Part shown: in pieces, positions 27,513-35,521 of the stretch
Layout: the number at the start of each line of letters is the position of its first letter
Numbering within the stretch: the stretch's first letter is position 1
Program-made: the position numbers and the translations under genes
Origin: an uncultured Lachnospiraceae bacterium
GTDB taxonomy: Bacteria; Bacillota; Clostridia; Lachnospirales; Lachnospiraceae
Reading direction: 5' to 3'
DNA: 49,787 bases
Assembly: GCA_910577735.1 (NCBI GenBank)
Contig: CAJTOO010000003.1
Span: 183,973-233,759 of the forward strand
Notes under the pieces: model-generated
Told to the model about the DNA's origin: nothing
Database searches by the model: none
What the model saw: the letters and a program-made list of their open reading frames with translations, nothing else

Positions 27513-29363
27513 TCACTCTTTTGCCATATCCTCTTTACCGGATAGCAGCCGCACATCTTCCAGCACCGGCGCCCTCTGATATTCCCTGCCGTCTTCCGTG
27601 CGCCATACATCACTTTCATACTTTTGTGCAAGGTAGTCCATAATCTCCTCCGGAATCTCCTCACCATGCAGAACCCAGAGTCTCTGGCTGACGTACTCTG
27701 TGGTGGCACCCGTATTCACAAACTCCACCTGATGATATTTCCCCGGATTGTTTATCAAATCCTCCACCAATCCATATCTTATTCCAAAATAATCCTTTAA
27801 ATAGGCCACCCCCTCGTCGAAGGTGTCATACTTGGCATTAAAAATCGTATATCTGTTCGCATCCTCATCACCCCAGCGAATGGTATCCATTCCGATGGAA
27901 GCGTTGATCTTGGCCTTCTGCTCATCTATATAAGAAGTTTCATAATGATCCAGCAGCTTTCTGTAACGTGCATTGTAACTGTCGGCCACATCCTGGCGGA
28001 AATAGGGACTTTTAAAAAGTTTCTCCCCCAGACCAACCGTAAAACAATCTAACAGCTCATACTGTGACGACTTCACATTTCCCATGGATCTGTCGTAATC
28101 CCACACCGGTCCTGCATAGAGTTTTCCGTCATCTGCCACAAAATAAAAAGTACTGGCCCTGTTGAGATCTGCCTCGTTGGATATCTCATCTAAGAGAAAC
28201 ATCTGTATGAAGGATTCTATATCCACCATCTCTTTCAACCGCTCATAGGCTTCCAGGGAATCACTCTCTTCGATCAGCCGCGCCACCTCGTCCATAAACG
28301 CCTGCATCTCTTCCAGTTTTTCCTCAGAAATATTCTTCGGGTATTTTATCTCATACCAACCTGCCTGACTGTCAAGAAAAGTGCTGTATGCTTCTTCCTC
28401 CTCAACCCTGCTGAAAAAAACACCTTCCAGCAGACAGCCGTCCTTAATTTCTATCCGTTCCCTGGTAACTTCCACACGCTCGCATAACAGATAGTTCCCG
28501 GCATATTCCCCATTAAAATAAACATCCGCATAGGCACAGTCCACCGCATAGGGAACCCCCATCTCCCGGGCAAGGTCATAGATCACCCGGTTGCGCATAC
28601 GGCTTAAATCATAGGCATTGGCCTGCAGGACCCACTTTTTGGCCTGTCCCATGCCCAGCACATCCGTAGCCGCCGCAAAACGGATGCCGTAGGATTTCTT
28701 AGGTGCCATGAAACTGGAATATCCCCTGCCGGAGACTTTGCCAAGCCGGCCCGCACTGTCCACCGTACCGTCTGCAAGCACACATAAAAAAGAACCCACT
28801 TCCTCATGTGTCTTATCCTCATTCAGATAAGCCATGGAACCGGAATCCGTCTCAATAAACACCGCCGGCAGGGTGTCTGACTGCAGCAGTGTGAGACTGC
28901 AGGTCTGTGCCGCCTGTCCCTTAAGCGCATAAGTCATGGTCTTAACCTGTCCTGGCAAAAGAAGGAGCCTGTCCCCGTCACGAACCTGTGTGCCGTCCAG
29001 CGTCAGATCGTATTTTCCTTCATCATATTTCCATATCAGTGCATCCAGATCCACAAAGGAAGGCAGAAAAAAATATGCCTGCTCTTCCTGCCTGAAAAGC
29101 AGTACCTCCTGATCTCCTCCGGGGACTTCTATCTCCAAGGCAATCTCTTCATAACCCTCACTGAGCATCCGTTCCCCTTGCGCCTCATCTGCCTCTTTCG
29201 CCGCCTCTTCCTCAAGCTGTGCCAGAAGCGCCGCATTCGCGCTGCCCCGCTCCCCGGCGGCATCTTCCGGCGCCGGTTCGAGTCTGGCTCCATACAACAG
29301 CACACCGCAAAGCGCCAGCACCGAGAGCCCATATAAAATATTTCTGCCTAACCGCTTGTTCAT
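27513..29363 (-). CDS. CotH-family protein (secreted/membrane-anchored)
   Basis: 616 residues. One N-terminal helix (about 8-25) anchors or secretes it. The CotH domain shows KKSYGIRFA, KWVLQANAYDLSRMRNRVIYD, YADVYFNGEYAGNYLLCERVE and the catalytic-type VWDYDRSMGN. CotH proteins are atypical kinases that phosphorylate secreted proteins, first known from spore coats. In vegetative glycan clusters the substrate is unknown. It is flanked on the same strand by a GT2 gene (25 bp upstream) and a GT-C gene, so a role in modifying an exported glycan or its anchor protein is inferred from position. A second CotH gene is at 35522. Confidence 0.88.
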   Translation of the reverse strand: MNKRLGRNILYGLSVLALCGVLLYGARLEPAPEDAAGERGSANAALLAQLEEEAAKEADEAQGERMLSEGYEEIALEIEVPGGDQEVLLFRQEEQAYFFLPSFVDLDALIWKYDEGKYDLTLDGTQVRDGDRLLLLPGQVKTMTYALKGQAAQTCSLTLLQSDTLPAVFIETDSGSMAYLNEDKTHEEVGSFLCVLADGTVDSAGRLGKVSGRGYSSFMAPKKSYGIRFAAATDVLGMGQAKKWVLQANAYDLSRMRNRVIYDLAREMGVPYAVDCAYADVYFNGEYAGNYLLCERVEVTRERIEIKDGCLLEGVFFSRVEEEEAYSTFLDSQAGWYEIKYPKNISEEKLEEMQAFMDEVARLIEESDSLEAYERLKEMVDIESFIQMFLLDEISNEADLNRASTFYFVADDGKLYAGPVWDYDRSMGNVKSSQYELLDCFTVGLGEKLFKSPYFRQDVADSYNARYRKLLDHYETSYIDEQKAKINASIGMDTIRWGDEDANRYTIFNAKYDTFDEGVAYLKDYFGIRYGLVEDLINNPGKYHQVEFVNTGATTEYVSQRLWVLHGEEIPEEIMDYLAQKYESDVWRTEDGREYQRAPVLEDVRLLSGKEDMAKE

Positions 29364-29388
29364 TCTCTGTCCTCAATCGTTTATCAAA

Positions 29389-30150
29389 TCAACCGGCACT
29401 CCTGCCAAACTGAAAAAGCACCTTTATGCTTCTGCGCAGTGTGATCCACAGGGGAAATCCCACGCCGTTTCTCTTAAGCGCCTGATATCCCTCCTGAAAG
29501 GATACCAGATAATTACGAATACCGGCATTGCTGGTACCGCCATAAAACATGGCCACCAACACCCTGGGCACATAGGCCAGCCTGTTCTTTTCATCTTTTA
29601 AGAACCGTACCATGAATTCATAGTCTGCCGCACACCGATAAGAGGTATCATAGAGACCATATTTTTCATATATTTCTCTTTTCAAAAAAAGAGTCGGGTG
29701 CCCTGGCATCCAGCCCTGGGAAAGTTTTCCCTCCCCCATGTGCCACCGCCTGATAATCCGCTCACCCTCCACATACACAAGGTCGGAATGTGCACCCACA
29801 CAACCTTCTCCGCCGGCCTCAACTGCCGCCGCCAGACTGCTTACCGCTTCCGGTTCACAGAGCCTGTCATTGCACACAGCAATGATATCCCCCGTGCTGA
29901 GGCGATAGGCCTTGTTCATGGCATCATACAATCCCTGGTCCTTCTCCGATACCCACCGAAGGGAGAGTCCCGCCCGGTCCGCCGTCCTGTTCTCAAACTG
30001 CCTGATCAGTGCAACGGTACCGTCTGTGGAGCCCCCGTCCACAATCACAACCTCAATATTCTGATACACCTGTTCTTCTATGCTCTGTAAAGTGGCCGCC
30101 AGATTTTCTTCTGCATTGTAAACGGTCACCAACAATGAAACCTTCTTCAT
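29389..30150 (-). CDS. Glycosyltransferase family 2
   Basis: 253 residues from the ATG at 30150, preceded by AAGGA with 7-nt spacing; a TTG six bases further upstream is too close to that site. The GT-A domain has LLVTVYNAEEN, VIVDGGSTDGT and AVCNDRLCE, the last in place of the more usual NxDD, so the metal-binding position is atypical. Length and the MPGHPTLFLKREIYEKYG block resemble WcaA/colanic-acid-type GT2 proteins. It is the first gene of the minus-strand operon GT2-CotH-GT-C and has a clear promoter. Confidence 0.88.
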   Translation of the reverse strand: MKKVSLLVTVYNAEENLAATLQSIEEQVYQNIEVVIVDGGSTDGTVALIRQFENRTADRAGLSLRWVSEKDQGLYDAMNKAYRLSTGDIIAVCNDRLCEPEAVSSLAAAVEAGGEGCVGAHSDLVYVEGERIIRRWHMGEGKLSQGWMPGHPTLFLKREIYEKYGLYDTSYRCAADYEFMVRFLKDEKNRLAYVPRVLVAMFYGGTSNAGIRNYLVSFQEGYQALKRNGVGFPLWITLRRSIKVLFQFGRSAG

Positions 30151-30189
30151 ACTCAAATCCTTATGTCATTTATGACTTTACTCTTATTC

Positions 30190-30218
30190 ATTCTACCCTG
30201 TTTTTCCATAAAATACAA
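30190..30218 (-). promoter_or_regulatory. Sigma-A promoter of the GT2-CotH-GT-C operon
   Basis: On the minus strand TTGTAT (30213-30218), 17-nt spacer and TAGAAT (30190-30195), about 40 bp upstream of the ATG at 30150. Confidence 0.75.
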
Positions 30219-30279
30219 TAATGCACTGTCCTGCTGGACATCCTATTATGCATGGTCCATGTCCTGAATGGCTGATTCA

Positions 30280-30323
30280 TTACTTTCACGCTTTTAATAG
30301 TGCCTTTTTAAGCGAGAAAGTAA
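30280..30323. repeat. Imperfect inverted repeat
   Basis: TTACTTTCACGCTT (30280-30293) and AAGCGAGAAAGTAA (30310-30323) pair with one mismatch over a 16-nt loop. There is no adjacent gene end for it to terminate, so an operator or mobile-element remnant is possible. Confidence 0.4.
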
Positions 30324-30420
30324 ACTCCTTGTTCCAATCACGGCGTTGGTAGTTTATACAATAATATGTTGTAATTATCTGCGGAGTATTTCAATTTACA
30401 AAATCCAAACTACAACTTTT

Positions 30421-30447
30421 TGTTGTGTGCTAGGATTTGTAACAACA
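30421..30447 (+). promoter_or_regulatory. Probable operator and extended -10 promoter of the first XRE gene
   Basis: TGTTGT (30421-30426) and ACAACA (30442-30447) are perfect inverted arms separated by 15 nt. Inside lies TGCTAGGAT, an extended -10-like element (TAGGAT at 30431-30436). Every base but one of the 27-bp element recurs upstream of the paralogous gene at 48037, which suggests autoregulation by the encoded repressors. Confidence 0.6.
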
Positions 30448-30486
30448 TTCTTATTGTCAAACCGGACAAATACTGAAAGAGAGGAG

Positions 30487-30500
30487 TCTGCCGGCGCAGA
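30487..30500 (+). promoter_or_regulatory. Hairpin between ribosome binding site and start of the first XRE gene
   Basis: TCTGC-CGGC-GCAGA forms a 5-bp stem. GAGAGGAG (30479-30486) lies immediately before it and the ATG (30512) 11 nt after it. Linear spacing from the binding site to ATG is 25 nt, too long unless the hairpin shortens it. The same arrangement is found at 48012. Confidence 0.6.
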
Positions 30501-30511
30501 AAGAACCAGAT

Positions 30512-30856
30512 ATGAAAGAACTACGCGTGATCATCCGGGATTTACGAGAAGATAATGATGTCAAACAAAAGACGATAGCCGAATATCTCGGTGTATCACA
30601 GCAGACATACTCCAATTATGAGAACGGCCACCGTGATATTCCCATCTGGGTCGTGGCTAAACTTGCACAATTCTATAAAGTCAGCACAGATTATCTGCTG
30701 GGCACAGATACCAGTTATCTGGGCAATACCAACCTGCACAGCAAATATCTTGGCGACATCACCCTGCACGATGTGGTCTATGATCTGCAGAAATTCGATG
30801 CCAGGGAAAGACGGGATTTATTGAAATATATTAAATTTTTGAAAAGTTCTGACTGA
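30512..30856 (+). CDS. XRE-family HTH transcriptional regulator
   Basis: 114 residues. The helix-turn-helix covers about residues 14-40 (KQKTIAEYLGVSQQTYSNYE), and the extended IPIWVVAKLAQFYKVSTDYLLG is typical of Cro/CI-type repressors. A C-terminal segment of about 45 residues ends in LHDVVYDLQKFDARERRDLL. The protein is nearly identical to the one at 48037 and shares its upstream operator, so the two may cross-regulate. A hairpin terminator follows the stop. It stands between glycan genes and may control the divergent operon. Confidence 0.9.
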   Translation: MKELRVIIRDLREDNDVKQKTIAEYLGVSQQTYSNYENGHRDIPIWVVAKLAQFYKVSTDYLLGTDTSYLGNTNLHSKYLGDITLHDVVYDLQKFDARERRDLLKYIKFLKSSD

Positions 30857-30871
30857 GCGAAAGGAACAAGA

Positions 30872-30902
30872 AAGGCTTAAAAGTTTTTTACTTTTAAGCC
30901 TT
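30872..30902. terminator. Bidirectional terminator hairpin between XRE and PepSY genes
   Basis: AAGGCTTAAAAG (30872-30883) pairs perfectly with CTTTTAAGCCTT (30891-30902) over a 7-nt loop. It sits between convergent genes. The trailing T tract is short on both strands. Confidence 0.7.
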
Positions 30903-30919
30903 CTGTACATCCTCCCTGT

Positions 30920-31825
30920 TCAATCATAATCCACATCGTACTCGATAATATTCCCGGAAACTGCATCAATCGTATAGTCGTACTCTGTTCTGCCGGAATA
31001 GAATTCAATTTCATATTCCACTCCATCGTCATCATTCTCTAACTTTGCTTTTGCAAACTGTACATCTGATTCGTTCAGCCGGGCATGGTTTAGTGCAATC
31101 TCTTTCGCACGGTCGACTCCAATATAATTATTGCCGGAGCTGTTTACGGCACTGTTTGTCGGGTCCGTCTGAATCTGAAATTGCTCAATATTCTTTTCAA
31201 GCACCGTTCCGCTGGAAGCATCAATTTCATATTCGTATTCTATATCAGAAGTATAAAATTCAATGTCATATACCTGCGTTCCATGGTCATGATCAAGTTC
31301 TGCCTTCTTAAATACGACATCTGATTCAGACAGTCCTGCATCCTTAAGCGCTGCTGCTTTCGCCCCATCAAGGGAAACTTCCTGTGGCTGTACAGTGCTA
31401 TCCCCCTCTTTATCAGGCTGATTTCCTGCACTTCCTTGCGGCTTCATGGGACTATTGCCATCCGAAGCAAATTGATTTCCGGTATCTTGCGGCAGATCCC
31501 GTATATCATTATTACTGTTTCTTTCACTATCAATGTCTCTTGCAATAATATCCCCATCCTTAGCCTGAATGAAATATTCATACTCTGTACCGTCGCTGTA
31601 GAAATCCACTTCATATTGAAAACGTCCGTCATCAAATTCAAGCCGTGTACGCAGAGCCGATGCTTCTGCTTCGCTCAAACCGGCATCTCTGAGAGCGACA
31701 GCCTTTGCCTCTGCCTTAGGAATCAGCGTGCTTTTGACTGTAATTACGCTGGCGGCTGCAAGAACGACCACTGCACAAATCACTATAATAACTACCTTCT
31801 TTGGTGTACTGAATAAGCTTTTCAT
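30920..31825 (-). CDS. Triple-PepSY-domain membrane-anchored protein
   Basis: 301 residues from MKSLFSTP at 31825, with AGGG 9 nt upstream. One helix at about 10-30 (KVVIIVICAVVVLAAASVI) precedes three PepSY units, each about 60 residues, beginning AVALRDAGLSEAE, AAALKDAGLSESD and EIALNHARLNESD and ending in EYEYFIQ, EYEYEID and EYDYTID. Linkers are Gln/Asn/Ser-rich. PepSY domains are often protease inhibitors or regulators at the cell surface. The exact target is unknown. It follows the GT39-like gene on the same strand, 43 bp downstream. Confidence 0.88.
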   Translation of the reverse strand: MKSLFSTPKKVVIIVICAVVVLAAASVITVKSTLIPKAEAKAVALRDAGLSEAEASALRTRLEFDDGRFQYEVDFYSDGTEYEYFIQAKDGDIIARDIDSERNSNNDIRDLPQDTGNQFASDGNSPMKPQGSAGNQPDKEGDSTVQPQEVSLDGAKAAALKDAGLSESDVVFKKAELDHDHGTQVYDIEFYTSDIEYEYEIDASSGTVLEKNIEQFQIQTDPTNSAVNSSGNNYIGVDRAKEIALNHARLNESDVQFAKAKLENDDDGVEYEIEFYSGRTEYDYTIDAVSGNIIEYDVDYD

Positions 31826-31868
31826 ATCATCTATCCCTGCTTTCCTGTTTTTATACAAGTATTTCACA

Positions 31869-33842
31869 TCACTCTAACAGATAATATTTCTCCCCAAAGT
31901 CAGTAACAGATGCATAGACCCTGCCATTAACGACCACCTCTTCCGGAAGGCTCCCAAACCATATGACACAATCCGGTGTAAATTCCGTATCCGCATAAAT
32001 CGCAGATTCATTCTCTACATTAATGTGTTCCATCCTGCATCCGTCAACCATCATCCACAAAGGATACTCATAATCATCCGCCTTCATCAGATAAAGCCCT
32101 GCCGATTCATATTTCCTGGCCTTAATCTCATCCGTCAGTGCCGCATAGTAGGCCGCCGGTTCCCGCCTGGAAGCAAAGTATCCATAGGGTCTGTTATTGG
32201 CGCCCCGGTGTGCCCAGATATCATAATGGAAATAAGTCACGCTGATGGCTTCCATCACCCCCAGAAAGGCGGCCACACCCACCAGTGCATATCGAAATGG
32301 CTTCCGCTTCTCCCCCTCTGTGCGCAGCTGCATCTGATAAACAATCATCGGACACAGGAGCGCCAGATAGGATACCATATATCTGCTGACATAAGGTTCC
32401 CAGCGCAAAACTGTGCAGAAAACAAGAAAGGCCGCTGCACTGGTGAGAAAATACCCGCTCTGAAAGGTCTTCCAATCGGTCTTTTTTATCTGCCAGATTA
32501 CCCAAATGGCACAAAAGATAAACAGCCACATGACAAGGGGATTCACCGCCGTGTCACAGCCATACGTGTTAGCCCTGTGTAATCCGTATTCCAGACCGTT
32601 CTCCGCAATAGACTCCGCATTGATTTCCACCTGCAGGATCTCGGCTGCCTTCACAGCAAATTTGGCAAAGAACTCCTCACTGTCCTTCAAAAGCGGTGTG
32701 GGAAGATTAAAAGAGAAATTTTTCATAAAATTAATAAAAAGGTATCTGGGCTGAAGTGTCCCCACCAGCTGACGCGCTCCCGTAGCAGAACTTGCATAAG
32801 CATGAAACGTCTTAAAATTCCTTAAAAGTTCCGGTACGATCGGCAGCACAACACAGGGCAGGGCACAACATGCCAGCCGGATCAGATGCCGCAGCCTGTC
32901 CTTTCTTACGATACACACGATCAAGAGCCAGACTGCAAAAACTGCCATGCCGATACACACCGAAGGCTTCGCAAGATACCCAAATGCCACACACAGTCCC
33001 ATCATGCATACCCTGCTGATATTGCCGAAATCCACTTCAATCCTGTCCTTTTGGCCTGTCAGATCCAACAGTAAATAGACAAAGAAGAGCAGCCACACCG
33101 TGGCAAAATTATCTACCTGTGTGGTAAGCGCCTCCGCATAGGCAATGGGCATGGACATATACAAAAGCACCGCCAGGAATCGAAACAGCCTGTTACACCC
33201 CAGCTTTTGCGCAATCGCCCCCACCATGACGGCACAGGTCAGATAAGATACCGCCTGCAGCATATTAAACAGAAGATCATGCCCCCTGCACAGAATGTAT
33301 ACATGCAGATTCACGAACTCTGCCAACACCGGACTGGAAATCTGTCTCACACTGTTGGTGGCGTAATGCTCCACCGAACGATTCTGGGCCCAGTAAGCAA
33401 TCCTGGGCAGATGATAGGTCATGGAATCCCAGTTATTGGGCGTTGTGACCAGGGCAAGAAACAAAACGACGGCTCCTATAACCAATAAAATGCCATAATA
33501 GGGCGCTTCCCTGAAAAACCGCCGCACATCACCGAACGTTTTCCGCAGACTGTAAACCAGTCCAATCTTCCCTTTCTGGCGGCCGTCACTAATCTGTCCC
33601 TCATATTTCTTCCACTGCACCACAAGCAGAATAAGCAACACACAATCAAGCAGACCCCATACGCCAAACAAGGCAAGGAAGCGCACCGCATGCCAGACAG
33701 ATAGTACTTCCGTCGCCGCAAACAAAAAGAGCATCCATGCACAACAGGCCCCAATATATGAACTGAGGCCTGTACTTTCCAAGTGCTTTCTTTTCCTATA
33801 CAAATGAATATTACCACATAACGTCGCTATCGCAAGTAACAT
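31869..33842 (-). CDS. GT39-like polytopic membrane glycosyltransferase
   Basis: 657 residues with about twelve helices. The first large loop has TTPNNWDSMTYHLPRIAYW, the acidic motif of GT39/PMT-like GT-C enzymes, followed by HYATNSVRQISSPVLAEF. A C-terminal soluble domain of about 120 residues follows the last helix. It probably moves a sugar from polyprenyl phosphate to the growing glycan or a protein outside the membrane. AAAGG lies 9 nt before the ATG. The PepSY gene follows; upstream, two hairpins separate it from the DUF4956 gene. Confidence 0.78.
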   Translation of the reverse strand: MLLAIATLCGNIHLYRKRKHLESTGLSSYIGACCAWMLFLFAATEVLSVWHAVRFLALFGVWGLLDCVLLILLVVQWKKYEGQISDGRQKGKIGLVYSLRKTFGDVRRFFREAPYYGILLVIGAVVLFLALVTTPNNWDSMTYHLPRIAYWAQNRSVEHYATNSVRQISSPVLAEFVNLHVYILCRGHDLLFNMLQAVSYLTCAVMVGAIAQKLGCNRLFRFLAVLLYMSMPIAYAEALTTQVDNFATVWLLFFVYLLLDLTGQKDRIEVDFGNISRVCMMGLCVAFGYLAKPSVCIGMAVFAVWLLIVCIVRKDRLRHLIRLACCALPCVVLPIVPELLRNFKTFHAYASSATGARQLVGTLQPRYLFINFMKNFSFNLPTPLLKDSEEFFAKFAVKAAEILQVEINAESIAENGLEYGLHRANTYGCDTAVNPLVMWLFIFCAIWVIWQIKKTDWKTFQSGYFLTSAAAFLVFCTVLRWEPYVSRYMVSYLALLCPMIVYQMQLRTEGEKRKPFRYALVGVAAFLGVMEAISVTYFHYDIWAHRGANNRPYGYFASRREPAAYYAALTDEIKARKYESAGLYLMKADDYEYPLWMMVDGCRMEHINVENESAIYADTEFTPDCVIWFGSLPEEVVVNGRVYASVTDFGEKYYLLE

Positions 33843-33894
33843 TCCAATTTACCTTTCTATACTCTTTCTTTTTGGAAAATAACACAACATTGCA

Positions 33895-33963
33895 GGAAGA
33901 ATGTCAGCTTTATCGACATTCTTCCGTATGAGAAGGAGTTGCTTTTGCAACTCCTTCTCATAC
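33895..33963. other. Two adjacent perfect hairpins downstream of DUF4956
   Basis: Hairpin 1: GGAAGAATGTC (33895-33905) with GACATTCTTCC (33915-33925), 9-nt loop. Hairpin 2: GTATGAGAAGGAGTTGC (33926-33942) with GCAACTCCTTCTCATAC (33947-33963), a perfect 17-bp stem with a TTTT loop, ending next to the DUF4956 stop. Neither has a T-run, so termination, mRNA 3' stabilisation or processing are all possible. Confidence 0.8.
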
Positions 33964-33965
33964 AT

Positions 33966-34646
33966 TTATACCCGGCTCTCTCCGTCATGGGAGATGCAGT
34001 TAACCTGCGTCATGCAATCCATGCCCGTAATCTTCTGAAGCAGTTCTTCCTTCTTCGCTGTTCTGATCTCAATAATCAGTTCTGCCTCTCCATTCTTAAT
34101 GCATCTGGACTTTTCCTTATGATACTTACAGTTCTCTTTGATAATACCCTCAACCTGTGCATAATCCACCTTCTTAGCATCTGCTCGTAACACCAGCAGA
34201 TCCGGTGCCTTAGCATTGGGAACCATATCCAGAACCAGCAGCAGTATGGTCATCACGATACACAGTACAAAAGCAAGGATATAAAGCCCCACGCCTACGA
34301 TGATACCCGCGCTGATGGACCAGAACAAGTACAAAAGGTCCAACGGATTCTTCACCGCATTACGGAATCTGACAATGGACAGCGCGCCAACCATACCCAG
34401 AGATACCAAAAGATTCGACTGCATGGCTATCATAATAGCAGCCACAATCAGCGGCATACCCGCAAGCGTCACATTCAGATCCTTGGAATAAAAAGCCGAC
34501 TTACTGCTCAGCTTGTACACCGTAAAGATATAAACGCCCACCAGACAGGCCAGCACAATGAGCAGCAGAATATTCATCACCGATAGATTAGTCCCTCCGC
34601 CCAGACTCTCATACACACTACTTTTAATGACATCCTTAATTGACAT
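33966..34646 (-). CDS. DUF4956 membrane protein
   Basis: 226 residues with about four helices between residues 23 and 140. The family signature is SLGMVGALSIVRFRNAVKN followed by PLDLLYLFWSI. A soluble C-terminal domain of about 85 residues resembles a small ferredoxin-like regulatory fold. DUF4956 genes are typically next to VTC polyphosphate polymerase and CotH genes, exactly as here. A transport or channel role linked to polyphosphate has been suggested by context only. It is the last gene of the minus-strand operon starting at about 38.7 kb. Confidence 0.88.
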   Translation of the reverse strand: MSIKDVIKSSVYESLGGGTNLSVMNILLLIVLACLVGVYIFTVYKLSSKSAFYSKDLNVTLAGMPLIVAAIMIAMQSNLLVSLGMVGALSIVRFRNAVKNPLDLLYLFWSISAGIIVGVGLYILAFVLCIVMTILLLVLDMVPNAKAPDLLVLRADAKKVDYAQVEGIIKENCKYHKEKSRCIKNGEAELIIEIRTAKKEELLQKITGMDCMTQVNCISHDGESRV

Positions 34647-34735
34647 GATTTTTCTCCTTTACACTTTCGCTTATTGTATCTTGTTAATACACTACGCGGC
34701 ATTGACACGCGCTGCTCGGTTATGAAACCTCTTAT

Positions 34736-35413
34736 TTAGAAATCTTCCGCCAGCCTGCACAGCTGATACTTGGAATAGGCTGTCTGCTGCATATTCCCCA
34801 GTTCCAAAAGCTGTACCAGGAAATCCGGTATGAACTCATCATACTTCACTTCTAATACTTTATCACACTCACGCAAAAAATCATAGCTAATATTTGATTT
34901 TCCAAAATCCTCAGTCCGGCTGCTGGCCCGCACATTTCTGTCAAAGGTAATCCTCACATTGCCGGGGCCAAACACATAGGCCTTTCTCTCATAAGCCACT
35001 ATCACCTTAGGCCGCAATCCCCTGGTCCTGACCGCTATGTTGAAAAGTGTCGCCGGATCCTCGGCAGATGCCGAATCCGCAATACATTCACCCTTCACCA
35101 GTTTCTCTAACTCTTCTTTTGTGATGGACTTTGACCGTTTGATGATCCTGCTGTCTTTCTTGGACTTTACTTCCAGCTTGATAACATCCAGAGAATTATT
35201 ATAAATCCTGATACGGTACTTGTCCCGCAGGTTGACGCCATCCACTGTCTCCTGCAGACAGCTGTCTGTCAGATCATCGAAATACAGGCTTACAACACTG
35301 TATCCTTCCGGATGACTCTCATTGCTGTCCGGCTGCAAAACGCTCTCTACCCTCTGTTGCAGCACATACATATCCGTGTTGCTGCAATTATACTTATTTT
35401 CTACCCGATACAT
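34736..35413 (-). CDS. VTC-domain polyphosphate polymerase-like protein
   Basis: About 225 residues from MYRVENKY at 35413, preceded by AGGAAGGGG. The VTC tunnel fold (CYTH relatives) is indicated by basic strands: RVENKYNC, KYRIRIYN, LEVKSKKDSRIIKRSKS, VIVAYERKAYV, VRITFDRNV and the final LEVKYDEFIP with AYSKYQLCR. Eukaryotic VTC4 polymerises ATP-derived phosphate into polyphosphate; bacterial homologues are single-domain and lack SPX, as here. Neighbours are CotH upstream and DUF4956 downstream, a recurrent trio of unknown purpose. Confidence 0.88.
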   Translation of the reverse strand: MYRVENKYNCSNTDMYVLQQRVESVLQPDSNESHPEGYSVVSLYFDDLTDSCLQETVDGVNLRDKYRIRIYNNSLDVIKLEVKSKKDSRIIKRSKSITKEELEKLVKGECIADSASAEDPATLFNIAVRTRGLRPKVIVAYERKAYVFGPGNVRITFDRNVRASSRTEDFGKSNISYDFLRECDKVLEVKYDEFIPDFLVQLLELGNMQQTAYSKYQLCRLAEDF

Positions 35414-35521
35414 ATTTTCCCCTTCCTCGTACATCCATTGCTGAATTATTATTTTCCATGCCAGCTCTAGGTTTTGTGACAGATTTCTCTTTTACGGCTT
35501 TCTGCTCATGTAACCGTTCTC

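Larger units (their letters stand above)
30151..30511. other. Intergenic region, 361 bp, divergent GT2 and XRE genes
   Basis: Besides the GT2 promoter it holds small inverted motifs (TGTCC-N4-GGACA at 30227-30240 and a further ATGTCC near 30259), a 14-bp imperfect inverted repeat at 30280-30323, and the XRE promoter/operator from about 30340. The right half aligns with the region upstream of the second XRE gene. No ORF is credible here. Confidence 0.6.

Noticed and set aside
27479..27709. Longer N-terminus of the 25589 GT-C protein
   Set aside because: It would overlap the CotH gene end by about 200 bp and is rich in Arg, Trp and Cys, unlike the rest of the protein.
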